Assembly: GCA_963930645.1 (NCBI GenBank) | Contig: OZ005648.1 | Location: 149,308,035-149,372,034, forward strand | Source of the DNA: Salticus scenicus | Taxonomy: Eukaryota > Arthropoda > Arachnida > Araneae > Salticidae | Length of the DNA stretch: 64,000 nt | Direction: 5' to 3' | Shown here: piece after piece, positions 47,831 through 58,530 of the stretch | How the letters are laid out: the number at the start of each line of letters is the position of its first letter | Numbering within the stretch: the stretch's first letter is position 1 | The notes under the pieces: generated by a model | The model's input: only the letters and a program-made list of their open reading frames with translations | The model's database searches: none | Told to the model about the DNA's origin: nothing | Position numbers and translations under genes: made by a program

Positions 47831-49057
47831 TTAAATGAATTTGAATTTTTAAATACTCACATTGATTTTTATATTAGCTAAAGAAAAGAAATTACTAATT
47901 CATTTCCATATAAAGGTCTCTCTTAAGAACTAGGCATACAGTTTTGGTAGTTTATTTAAAAAGTAAATTTGTGGAACGTATTAATGAAATGCGTAACTTT
48001 TCACTTAAACCAAGACTAACAAATTTGATGCAAATTTTATTTCAAACTGTAACAAATTTTGAACATTTTTCAACATTCTCTTTTTAATAAAATTGGTTTT
48101 TAAATGTTATTTTATTTGAAAATAAAAATTCTCATTTCAGATCAGATTTCTAATACGTTATCGTAGAAGTATAGGAACGTATTAAAAGTTTGATACCTAA
48201 ATAGTTTTAGTTTTTATAATTAATTCATTACAATGTGTAGAATAATTTCCTTAATTATTGTAGTTTCTGGGATATAAATATTTTTAAATAGACGGCAAGT
48301 GGAGAGAAAATGTTCGTACGTATTAAATAGTATATAAAGAAATATAGAGCTTTTAATATTTTTAAATATTAATTTAGGGTTCAGTGCAGATGAAACTCGG
48401 ATACTCTTTTGGTTTTCGTCACTAGTTTCATAAATTCAAATCTTTAAAATATACAACTTTTTTGTTAAAAGAAACCATTAGATTATTTTGAATTAAAAAA
48501 ATTTCGACTTATTTTTTTTTTTTTTTAGCATCTTTTTTCAGCATCCCGGTAATTTACTAGAATCATTGCAAAAAGCTCACTAAGAAGAAAAACATCTTTG
48601 CTGCAAAGAAAACATACAGTTAAAAAGAATTAAAAAATAAAACATACTGAATTAGATTAAAATTAAGCTTTATTTTACTAATATAACACTGACCGTATCT
48701 TTTTTTTTTCTAAATGACATTAACAAAAGATAAATGGTGAAAAATTCTTTAACAGGATAAATATTTGGTATTTGTAAATGTCTCTAATGAGGGTATTTTG
48801 CGGCATTTTCTATTTTCATATTTCTTAGACAACTTGTTTCATTTCTTATATCAGGATCAATTTCCATTATAACTAGAAAAAAGAAAAATTATGAAAAATT
48901 ACTATTGTAGGAAAACACTTCAACTATAAATTTTTAAAACAAAATCTACATCCTATGACATTTTAAGCAAATAATGAAAAGAAAGGATTGTAATTACATG
49001 GCACTTAAAAGAAAATTAAGTATACATAAGCGAATTTTAAAGTGTATCTTAAATAAC
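47831..49057. other. AT-rich DNA, no gene seen
   Basis: Poly(T) runs lie near 48,512 and 48,700. No coding or structured feature was recognised. Confidence 0.55.
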
Positions 49058-49100
49058 ATTACTTACAAACTTTGAATAAACACCATAAAATGCTATAAAC

Positions 49101-49150
49101 TCGCAACAATTGTTTCGGGTCGAAAAAACACACGACCCTTCATCAGGCGA
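49101..49150 (-). ncRNA. hammerhead ribozyme-like motif, left arm
   Basis: This is the minus-strand mirror of the motif at 49,214-49,263, with the same core CTGATGA, stem gggtcg/cgaccc, GAAAC and gtt. It shares the same bulged A after CTGATGA. Confidence 0.4.
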
Positions 49151-49213
49151 ACAAAGTAAGCTCGAGTGCTGCAGTGAAAGCGGCAAAGGTGCGTTCACTC
49201 GTGCTTACTTTGT

Positions 49214-49263
49214 TCGCCTGATGAAGGGTCGTGTGTTTTTTCGACCCGAAACAATTGTTGCGA
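49214..49263 (+). ncRNA. hammerhead ribozyme-like motif, right arm
   Basis: tcgc (stem I) is followed by CTGATGA (49,218-49,224), one extra A, stem II gggtcg (49,226-49,231) and its partner cgaccc (49,242-49,247). GAAA, a minimal stem III c-aatt-g, the cleavage trinucleotide gtt (49,257-49,259) and gcga closing stem I complete it. All conserved core positions of the hammerhead fold are present. The bulged A between the core and stem II is unusual. Very short stem III hammerheads are known in retroelements. Activity is untested. Confidence 0.45.
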
Positions 49264-49306
49264 GTTTATTGCATTTTATGGTGTTTATTCAAAGTTTGTA
49301 AGTAAT

Positions 49307-49854
49307 ATTTTTTACAACGCCAGTTTTGTGGTGCTTTTTTATTAAATGTATCTTAAATACTCCATCTAAATAGAATCTAATGAAAAATCATCTAAAGAAA
49401 ATAAAAAGAGATAAACATGGTATTTTAAATCATTATTACAGGGAAAAAATCACTTATATAATGAAATCATAAGATATTTAAGCACCATTTTATGAATGCC
49501 AGTGTAACAGGAATATTTTTGAAGTATTTTATATTAAAAACAAGTATGAATTGTATTGTATTTGGGTATAAGGCCGATTGACTGCTGTAAGTTCTAGGCC
49601 TACTTTGAAATGTCTTTATCCCCAAGAAAAGATCCCCCCCCCCGCACTTCTTATATGAAATTTTAAAGTTTGCCCCTGAGTTCCCTTTTTTTTTCTTTTT
49701 TTCTTTTAACAAATGCCTTAAAGTTTTCAGAAATTCCGAGACATTCCCAAAGTACAAGGAGTAGAGTGGGACTTTGATAATTATATATAACGACATTTTC
49801 AAAAAATATTGAAAATAATTTAGACATTCTTAAGTAAGCCTCAATTTATTACCG
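49307..49854. other. AT-rich DNA with homopolymers, no gene seen
   Basis: A poly(C) lies at 49,637-49,645 and T-rich runs near 49,687-49,705. Nothing else was recognised. Confidence 0.5.
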
Positions 49855-50035
49855 AAAACCCCAACGTGGGTTGACTTTTAAGGGGTATTAGCCCATATTT
49901 ACAGGAATTTCAGAGAAAACTTTGGAAAACACCGAACGACTAGGACAGCATGCGCGACTACGTATCGAATTCATCACTTCCCGTCTACCAGCTTCAAGAA
50001 CAGATACTCCTGTCCCCAAGACCCACTTTTGCCTA
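49855..50035 (-). mobile_element. SINE-like element, family B-related, decayed
   Basis: On the minus strand it reads gggtcttggggacaggagta, agctggtagacgggaagtga, tgaattcgatacgtag (decayed B box), cctagtcgttcggtgtttt and tctgaaattcctgtaaatat. This is the same order as the 51,060 and 44,560 copies. No promoter integrity is claimed. Confidence 0.45.
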
Positions 50036-51054
50036 TTGGATTATTATAGTAATATGAAGTAATACATAGTTCTGCAGCAAATTCTTTTTTACACAATTCA
50101 ATTACGAAATATTTCCAGTTTATTAAATATATTTAAAAATTATTTTCTAAATATTATTTGGTCTTTAATAATTACATAAACTAATATAAATGCAAATTAC
50201 AGTAATTTTTTGTGGTCTTAAGCTACAGGTAAATTCTTTTAATTAATATCCTTCTTTATTTCCATTATTAATATTATGATAATTACTTAAATATTCTATC
50301 TCCAAAAATTTAAATATTTAATGAAAACACTTTCCGCTGGTGAAGCATTAACTCCACCCCTCTCCTCAAACCCCTCAAAAGAAAGAAAAGAGAATTAAAA
50401 GTTATAAATAAAATAAATAAATAAAATAAAAATTGAATCACTTGATAAATAAGAATTCTCTAAAGATAAAATCTTTATTTTGTATTTCAGTTTTTAAATT
50501 TATAAAATTTTCAATATGTAAACTATTGTTTATACAAGATGTAGGCGATTTATTTCAATTCTACTCAAATTCTTGCATTTTGATTTCGAAAATTCAGATA
50601 ATGTTTCAGTCTTCACGTAGAAGATATAACGGTAAACATTTTTAATGGCATAGAGAGTTGTATAAAGAACATGAAAAAACTTGAAGAATATTAAAATAAA
50701 AATTGAAAACAACCGGTAGCAAATTATAAAAGAATATCAGAGGTGAAAGTTTTCAGGGGCTATCTTTATTTCCAAATTCTACCCCCCCCCCACACACACT
50801 TCTAAATTTTTCCTTACAATGCCTTCAGAATTCTACAAATATCATCTATTATGGGAATAAACAAACATTTTAAATAATAGCCACGTAATAATAACCTTAA
50901 TCTATTCTTCTACGATTAATTTTGAATACAAATAGCAGTTTTTAGGGTTTTGTTATGTTAGGTAGTTTTTCACCCTTAGAATATGGAAAAAAAACAATTT
51001 ATTGTCTCCTGAGAGAGTGAACTGCTCCTGAATCATCTCTAAACTGTACGACTC
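50036..51054. other. AT-rich DNA, no gene seen
   Basis: It includes (AAAT)n near 50,405 and poly(C) plus (CA)n at about 50,783-50,800. No recognisable frame was seen. Confidence 0.5.
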
Positions 51055-51310
51055 CGTGAGTGGCCGTGCCATTCTACGCTCAGAGCTGATAAACGGGAAG
51101 TGTTGAGTTCAATCCCAGATCTAGCTTGTCGACCTAGCTGTTCGAAGTTTTCAGTAGTTTTCTCCGAGACTCATAAAATCTGGGCTGGGCCCCCTTAAAA
51201 AACATACCCCCCTCAGAGGGCACACTACCCCAGACCTAGGACCCTCGAGTCCTAGGCCTGGGGAATCGGCCATAGTTCCGCCTCCCTTCATAAACATGTA
51301 ACCGCAGTCT
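51055..51310 (+). mobile_element. tRNA-derived SINE-like element, family B-related
   Basis: The head cgtgagtggccgtgccattc, the B box gagttcaatccc (51,115-51,126) and cttgtcgacctagctgttcg are followed by ctccgagactcataaaat. The tail forms a strong hairpin ccccagacctaggac / gtcctaggcctgggg (51,228-51,263). The tail hairpin corresponds to the ggtctagaaacctag tail of the 44,560 copy. Confidence 0.6.
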
Positions 51311-52063
51311 TGGCATGCTTATGATTATGGTATATTCATCCAGGATAATTCAAAAATACTGTTGGATTTTGTACTTAAAAGTAACGTTTTATGTGTATCG
51401 GTTATTTTGATATACAAATTAGTCCGCAACATATAACAGCCTGGATAAAATTTCGTATTAATTTAAACATTTCCTCACTCAATTTGATATACACTCTGTA
51501 CTTTGAATCCTTAAATATCAAACTGTATTCTGAAAAATATTAACTTGTCAGAAAATTTAATTTGTCCCCCAACCCACCCTTCTATTACCATTGCTCAGCC
51601 ACAGCAACAATAATTTTCTTTTTCTTATATTGTGGTTTTTTAACTTGTGCATATATATATAGGCATACATATACACGCGCAAGCAGATTTTCAAAATTTT
51701 CAGAAAGCAAAATTATTAACATTGGACGGTTTAGAATACAAACCGTCCTCCCCTCCCTTTAAAGAAAAAAAACAAAAACATTAATTAAAAAAATTGTTGG
51801 ATAAAACTAACATCTACAAGATCTTTATTTTGTATTTCGATTTTTAAATTTACTTATTTTATTATTATTTAAACTATTAATTATATAATGTGGAAATGAC
51901 TTACTTTTTCCTCAATTCCTACTATTTTGATTTAGGGTAATCTAGATTATTTTTCAGTCTTTCAGCAAATGCCAGCAAACACTTTTAATGACAGGAAGAG
52001 GCTGTAAAACGAATATATAAGAAAACATATAGAAATTTCAGACGATATTAAACTAAAAACTAG
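51311..52063. other. AT-rich DNA, no gene seen
   Basis: (TA)n lies near 51,650. It is otherwise unstructured. Confidence 0.5.
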
Positions 52064-52265
52064 TATGATGTGGCCACCACATGACTTTCTTCTATATAAT
52101 TTTACACAAAACTTATTCAATAAAAATTACTTATTAAATTATCAAATCCTTTTCAATTATAAATGCAGAAGATTTTTATCTGATAGAATTATCACTAAAT
52201 GCCGAAAGATGTTTGTTTTTTTCCAAATCAAAAGAAATGACTTTTTTTCAAGTTTTTTTTTCGTA

Positions 52266-52311
<46 letters not shown>

Positions 52312-52838
52312 ATAACTTTGTTTTAAATTAGCACAAATCTATAGTTCAACCATTAGCTTTAAAGGTATTGACGAGATCTTTCGAAAGATACCCATATTGA
52401 AAATTTACTTCCCCTGGGGGGTACTTAACCCCCAGGGGAGAGCGATGCCCACATGCAAATTTTTTTTCCCTAGTTAACTACTACTATTATCAATAATTCA
52501 TATTAATTTTAAAATAACTCTCATTATGTACATTTATACGAAATTTTGTCCTATATTGTCATGTTGAAAATTTAGAAAAATGCGATCACAGCACCTGTTG
52601 AGCGATTGATCCCCAAATCTAATCAGCACCAGTTTATGTCAGGGTGCAACTAAATACAAAGTTTGTTTACATTTCATTCATTGGTTCATGAGATACAGCG
52701 TCCACAAAAAAGGGATATAGACAGACAGACATTTTTTAAAAACTATCAATTCGTGTTCTGGACATCCCAAAACGTAAATCCATCAAAAAATGGAGGTCAA
52801 AAATTTTCGCGAATCAAATGTTTCTCTATATTACATAC
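52064..52838 (+). mobile_element. family Y element, shortened
   Basis: It starts gatgtggccaccacatgact like 30,228 and ends gaggtcaaaaattttcgcga then tttctctatattac. The middle carries tatacgaaattttgtcct / tgtcatgttgaaaattt (52,538-52,572), the module shared with family X, and a strong hairpin cccctggggg / cccccagggg (52,411-52,438). A 39-base poly(A) lies at 52,270-52,308. Tandem gacagacaga precedes the end. It has no coding capacity. Confidence 0.6.
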
Positions 52839-54363
52839 TAGCAGGCTTTGCCCGCTTCGCTGGTCATTATATTGAAATGTATCCCTAAAACAGCATATCA
52901 CTAATAATAATAAAATATCTTTAAAAAAAAAAAAAAAAACATTGGAATCCGTCAAAATCTAATTTTAAGTTGCCCAATGCCTTCGGCAGTCCCTTACCTG
53001 CTTCTTACTCCCCCTCCCTCGCGGTTACAGTTGAAAGTTTTACAAAATCTCATCAAAGTGCATATTTCGCACACCTAATTAACACCCACACACCAAAATT
53101 CGCCTTTCTTAGGTAATTTGGACGGATTTAAGCTTCAAAATGTGGTTTTTGCCCCGCCCGCCCCAAGAGGAAGGGGGGGGGGGGTAAATTTCCAAAATTA
53201 CTTTATATTGCATGTTGCATACACATACATAACCGACACATCAAAAAATTGAGATTATGAAATTATTTAAAGCTGAGTGATGCTTTAAAACTTTTTTTTT
53301 TTTTTTTTTTTAATCTCTTCCCCCCGTTCTTAAAGGAGGGAATTTCGCAAAATCTCTTCATACTATGAGTTAGATACATATAATCGTCCCTTACATAAAA
53401 AATGTCCAACCTTAGATAATTTAGTGCAGCGTTACGCATGAATACATGTTTTTGCCCCCCATTCTCTAATGGGCGGTAGGGTGGAATTTCATAAAATCCC
53501 TTTGTAGTGTGTGTTCAGTTCGATTTCCTCGTGTGTTAAGTACCCTTCTTCCAAAATCTTTTCCCTTCTCTCCCCCCTTAAAAATCCAAAATTCCAAAAT
53601 CGCAGAAAATAATTTTTTTGTACTGAAGTCTGGTCTTTCCATCTGCAATTTCTTCACCGTTAAGTAATTTGGAGCCGAGTTAAGCCTTCTGCCCCCCCAA
53701 GGAGAGAGAGGGGGGGGGGGTATTTTGCAAAATGCCGTCTTAGTTGGGGGTCAGGCTCCGAAATCCAACCTGGTCACTAAAATTTGTGACCCTCTTTCCC
53801 ACAGAATCGTCATGGCAGTGTTGAGTCAGTGAATCATTGAGTTTACTCTTTTATATGTACAGATTTGTTTATAATTTTTATGGACTACTTGGCTTAAGGT
53901 TGTTGTCACAAAAATGGAGTCCTTGGCGAAAAATGTCCTATCTACTTCAGTATTAAAATTAAAAATATACCCAGGATTATCAACTAATAAAGCTCTTTAA
54001 TACAGATCTGAATTAGCTTTCATTTTCTTATTATTTAATTTTGATAATGACGTTATGTTGTCATGTGCCTAAGCAAATTTAATATGTATTATTTTTATTA
54101 TTATTATTCGCGTGAAATATTCTTTGGCAACAATTAAAAATTAAAATAAATTATTTTAAAGTTTTATTATAGAAGAAATATTTATATTATACAGAAGATT
54201 AATTAAAAATTTACATTTTTTCCGGTATAAATAGTAGCCTATGTCTTATTCCAGACTATTACCTATCTCTATACAAAATTTCATCCAGATCCGTTTAGCC
54301 GTTGTGGTGTGATTGAGTAACAAAGATCCATCCAAACTTTCGCATTTATAATATTAGTATAGA
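52839..54363 (+). repeat. dispersed repeat, 'tagcaggctttgcccgc' family, full-length candidate
   Basis: It starts actagcaggctttgcccgct and tgccttcggcag. The interior has repeated C- and G-rich tracts (cccccccc, gggggggggg near 53,170, 53,690 and 53,712). It ends aatttcatccagatccgttt, agccgttgtggtgtgattg and tcgcatttataatattagta. This start/end combination is typical of an abundant arthropod repeat class, whose mobilising enzyme I do not claim. The copy at 14,009 has only the 5' part. Confidence 0.65.
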
Positions 54364-55545
54364 TTATAGTTATCATGTGCATGTGTTAGATTGAGTTATT
54401 TTGTTATCAAATTGACAAAATTTTAATTTTAAATTTCAAAACTCTGTCGTTCTTGGCGCTTATTGTATTTGGTGATCATAAACGTAATACGAAAATATGT
54501 ATGCCAGATGTATATTTTCGTAATATGCATTGTACGAAATATTGTTTCATATTATTCATTATTCTCTTAATATAAGTTGTTAAAATAACCATGATTTTTG
54601 AAAGGAATTAAATTATGTTCGCCAAATAATTCGTCGATATTTTTTTTCCGCTAAGGATGACCGATATCAAATCTATTCCGCTGCAACATATTAGTATCTT
54701 ATATCAGATACTTTATTTAGACATTTGAAAACAAATTTTACTTCAAATTATGATAGAATATTTATCATTTTCCTTTTAATTAGTATATTAGTTGGATATT
54801 TATTGTGTAAATATCATCTTTTGAAATGAAATGTTTGTGTTTTCAATCGAATATGGAAATTTGCCATTTTTTTTTTTTTTTTCCTAGAGTTTTGAAATTA
54901 AAAATTTAAATTTTGTCAATTTTACAACAAAAATAACTTAATCTAACGCATGGACATAATAATTAATACATACCTATACCTAAATATGGGGATTAAAATC
55001 GGGAAATAATTTTCTTCGATTTTTAATAATATTTTACAAAAAAATCCAATGGACGTTTAACATAGGAAATATTTTTCTTGCATCCATGAACGGCCAGTGA
55101 CGGCATCACTTCGCTTGCGTATTAGCACTTTATCAATGTGTAAAAGAAAGTTTTAATTAAAAATGACGTCAGTTTTTGTGAGATGCATAATTTTTTTTTA
55201 TAATTTTTTATCGTTCACGCTTAGATAAATGTATTTATTTTCCTGTTGAAAAAAATAAATAAATTCGTTTTTTTTTTTTTTTTTTTTTTTTTTTTTGGCA
55301 ACAATTAAATTATGGATAAATTTAAATGGCTAATTTTTTGCTATTATTAGCTTACAAAATTGCTATTTTATGCATAAAAATCGCAAAAAAAAATTTTTTT
55401 TCGGAATAAAAGGTAGCCAACTTTTTAAGTTAGGGTATAAGCTATCTCCATAACAAATTTTATCGAAATCCATCGAGCAGTTTTAGCGTGAAACTCAGTC
55501 AAATAAACGGACATTCACATTTATAATATATATTACATATAGAAG
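54364..55545 (+). repeat. second repeat ending with the same 3' block
   Basis: The end ttttatcgaaatccatcgag, cagttttagcgtgaaac and cacatttataatata (55,455-55,537) is a diverged copy of the end at 54,363. The 5' end is not recognisable. It contains poly(T) runs (54,869; 55,269-55,296). Confidence 0.45.
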
Positions 55546-55997
55546 AAAGTAAAAATAATCGCTAATATATCTAACATAAACAGTCATTGTTTTTGTTGTT
55601 TATTAAAATAGGATAAAAGATTGTATAAAATTTAACTTACCTAATTATGAATTCCAAATGAAAACATGAATTGCTTTAAGTTCTTCAATACAGTCAACAA
55701 TAACAAACTCTTAATGATTAGATACGAAGATAAACATCCCGCAGAAACAGTCTAATTTTCCCTAACGTTCCCTTTTTTCTCCCTTTTTACGTAATAGTAC
55801 ACTGCAATGAAACAAACTATTCAGTATATTTCTGCCTTCAAAACTTCTAGTTAAATAAATCTATATGTATAAATAGGTATTTATTTTAATATAAAAATAA
55901 TTTTAAGGTTACGTATATATATATAGTTCTTTTATTTAATGTAACTATCAAAATCCCTACAGGGAAAACGTTGTTTAGAAAAGGGAAATATCTGTAA
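55546..55997. other. AT-rich DNA, no gene seen
   Basis: (TA)n lies near 55,912. No features were recognised before the doubled terminal segment of the 12.1-kb element. Confidence 0.5.
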
Positions 55998-56003
55998 ATT
56001 AAG

Positions 56004-56203
56004 AACTGAGTTTCTTGATTCAATGCTTTTAACAGAGAACTCATGTAAATTTACGGAGAGTCTCAATACTTTTTCTGTACTTTTACAGAAATTTTTAACA
56101 GCAAACTGAGTTTCTTGATTCATTGCTCTTAACAGTGAACTCATGTACATTTACGGAGAGTCTCAATACTTTTTCTGTACTTTTACAGAAATTTTTAACA
56201 GTG
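56004..56203 (+). repeat. doubled 99-bp terminal segment of the 12.1-kb element
   Basis: Two head-to-tail copies start ctgagtttcttgattca and end ctgtacttttacagaaattt, then ttaacag. The inner copy ends near 56,101 and the outer at 56,203. Both contain atttacggagagtctc, related to the 34-bp array at the other end. Confidence 0.85.
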
Positions 56204-56952
56204 TGGTTTCTTAGCTTTACCAACAACGGCGTTGTAAACACTGATATGTATAGTCGTCTTGGTAATAGAATTGATATACTCTTTAAAACTTTTCTTCTTT
56301 TCTTGGTTGATGAGTTTCTTGAATAGAGCTTGAGCTTTTCTAAAATCGATTAACTTTTTATTTCTTAATTCTTCTTCAGGTTCTTTTTGATATCTTCTTC
56401 TGAGAGCTCTAACTTTACTTCTAAAAATATGAATTTTCTGGTTCCACCAGGGAGCATTCTTCTTAGGCTTATTCAAACGCTTTCTCACACAATCTATGGC
56501 TAGTTTATAAAGACTATCTTAAAAATTAATGATGTAGTTGTCAATGTCCTCCATTGTCTCGGTCTTATAAAAACTAATTAAATCATAAATACCAGTCTTC
56601 ATCTTCCACCAATTCATCCTTTTTAAAGAGAGATAACTACTCTCCAAAATAATAGTACTATCTAATTTAATAAGGATAGTAACAAGATTGTGGTCGCTCC
56701 CAAAGTGTCGATCAACTGCAGAAAAATCAATGTCGACATTTTCATCGAAGTTCTTGACAAAGGCCAAATCAATCCAACTCATACGTAAGCCTCTAACAAA
56801 GGTTGGAATCGAATCAGCTTGATTCAGTAACTTTAAATCATAATTCAGCATATGTGGGATAATTTTCTCTCTTCTGCTATCAAGGGGTCTATTATCCCAG
56901 AGGTAGGATTTGGCATTCCAATCACCAATAATGATGGTGAGGATGTTGGAGT
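56204..56952 (-). pseudogene. LINE-2 ORF2: endonuclease end and linker, duplicate 1
   Basis: From 56,952 down: IIIGDWNAKSYLWD is the APE endonuclease GDWNA motif, WIDLAFVKN its follow-up, and RHFGSDHNLVTILI its catalytic SDH motif. A TAA separates IINF from DSLYKLAIDCV. The linker APWWNQKIHIFRSKVRALRR and RYQKEPEEEL leads toward RT. The 3' side is cut at 56,203 by the CACTG element, and RT continues at 44,079. The 5' side ends at the mariner target duplication, so the LINE is 5'-truncated in the endonuclease. Confidence 0.87.
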
Positions 56953-57568
56953 AGCGTTACTGGTAAAACTATTTTATCAGAACGGCAGCAATAGCTTAGT
57001 TCCACTGCGTGGATATCGTCGTTTAAAGGGATTGCGAAAAAGGCTCAAGTCGAAGAATGTTTTGAAAATGTTTAGGACATTTGTAAGAGACTGGTGACTT
57101 GCGTGTGCTGCCAGGAAGAGGGCGAAAACCGATCGCGAATGAAACTGTCAAAGAAGTCACTACTGCTGTGGTTGATAGAGCCTCCAGTTCCCGGTATTCT
57201 TGGTATTCTTCAGCAAGTGCTCAATCGGTGGCACGCAAGTTGGTAATTCCTTGGTCGACAGTACGAAAAATTCTGCGATACATTTTAGTATCCGTATAAG
57301 ATCCACATGGTGCAAATGCTTCAACCTCAATACTGCCAAACTCGCTCAGCATTTGCTTGCCGATTTAAGGCGAGAATGGATGTTGATGACGCGCGGCCTT
57401 GGAAAATTCTATGGTCAGATGAGGTGCACTTTTCTTTAGATGGAGCTGTGAATAATCAAAATTGCTGAATATTGGACGCTTCACCTCCTAATATCCTGCA
57501 TGAACAACCACTGCATTCTGATTACGCGACTGCATGGTGTGGATTTACGGCAGATTTTATCCTCGGAC
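56953..57568 (+). pseudogene. mariner transposase N-terminal half, duplicate 1 (truncated)
   Basis: It encodes LVKLFYQNGSNSLVPLRGY, the HTH-like ARKLVIPWSTVRKILR and, after frameshifts, LWSDEVHFSLDG with the first catalytic Asp. It stops at cctcggac (57,568), where the duplication junction starts. The DNA is nearly identical to 59,760-60,376. Confidence 0.8.
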
Positions 57569-57660
57569 GCGACAGACAGACACGACATCACGACACACGA
57601 CAGACAGACGACAGACGGACGACATGACAGACACGGGGCACACGGGACACACACGACACA
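57569..57660. repeat. tandem-duplication junction filler
   Basis: About 92 bp of gacagaca/cacgacacacgac-type low-complexity sequence joins mariner (ending at 57,568) to the minisatellite (starting at 57,661). It is an expansion of the gacagacagacata motif present at 42,720. Confidence 0.75.
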
Positions 57661-58530
57661 CAGACATACAGACGGACAGACGGCACAAAAATCCTTTTGA
57701 GTCTCAACAGAGGGCCTCCACTGACGTTTCGTCAAAAATTGGAAGTCAATAGCTTGATTTTTGCGGTGGCTATCGCGGTACATACAAATTCCTCCCGTAG
57801 GTCGTAATGGTAAGGAAAACTCTGGCGTGCAACTGTACACGAATTACAAATAGAATACACACCCAAAAACATACATAGATGATTTCGTGGGGCTCATGAA
57901 TATGTGTACCAAATTGCAAGTCAATAGCGTGATTTTTGTGGCCGCTATCGCGATTCATACAAATTCCCCCCTTAGGCCGTAATGATAAGAAAAACTCTGG
58001 CGTGTCCCTGTATACGAATTGCAATTGGAATACATACCAAAAACTATACAGCTGATTTCGTGGGGCTCATGAACATGTGTACCAAATTTCAAGTCAATTA
58101 CGCTATTTTTGCGGCCGCTACCGCGATACATACAAATTCCTCCCATTGACTGTAATGATAAGAAAAACTTTGGAGTGTCCCTGTATACGAACTACAAATG
58201 GAATACATACCAAAAACTATACAGGTGATTTCGTGGGGCTCCTGAACATGTATACTAAATTTCAAGTCAATAGCGCTATTTTTGCGGCCGCTATCGCGAT
58301 ACATACAAATTTCTCCCATAGGCCGTAATGATAAGAAAAACTTTGGCGTGTCCCTGTATACGAAATACAAATGGAATACATACCAAAAACTATACAGCTG
58401 ATTTCGTGGGGCTCATGAACATGTGTACCAAATTTCAAGTCAATAGCGCTATTTGTGCGGCCGCTATCGCGCGACAGACAGACACAGCCCAAAACCGTTT
58501 TGAGTCTCAATGTAGGGCCTCCACTGACGT
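57661..58530 (+). repeat. 173-bp minisatellite array, copy 2
   Basis: It repeats 42,726-43,597 nearly base for base, with the same unit order including the gagggcctccactgacg block and the same end into LINE-2. Scattered single differences exist, such as ttcctccc versus ttctccc near 58,310. Confidence 0.92.

Larger units (their letters stand above)
49058..49306. repeat. 249-bp palindrome with arms of about 100 bp
   Basis: The left arm attacttacaaactttgaat ... gcgaacaaagtaagc is repeated inverted on the right with only a few differences. The central spacer is about 40 bp (gctgcagtgaaagcgg). Each arm contains a hammerhead-like motif on the strand reading inward-to-outward. An element family was not identified. 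Penelope-like or retrozyme-like origin is possible but unproven. Confidence 0.8.
44080..56203. mobile_element. 12.1-kb element with CACTG termini (CACTA/EnSpm-like candidate)
   Basis: The ends cactgttaaaaattt (44,080-44,094) and aaatttttaacagtg (56,189-56,203) are perfect 15-bp inverted repeats. The flanking LINE reads tattgagtg | element | tggtttctta. The duplicate LINE at 58,995-59,025 reads tattgagtggtttctta without interruption, so the duplication is the 2-bp TG. The left end carries a 34-bp tandem array and the right end a doubled 99-bp terminal segment. No transposase frame was recognised. The interior holds SINE-like copies, a foldback element, a palindrome with ribozyme-like arms and other repeats. 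CACTG ends with short duplications suggest CACTA/EnSpm, but this is an inference. Confidence 0.75.
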
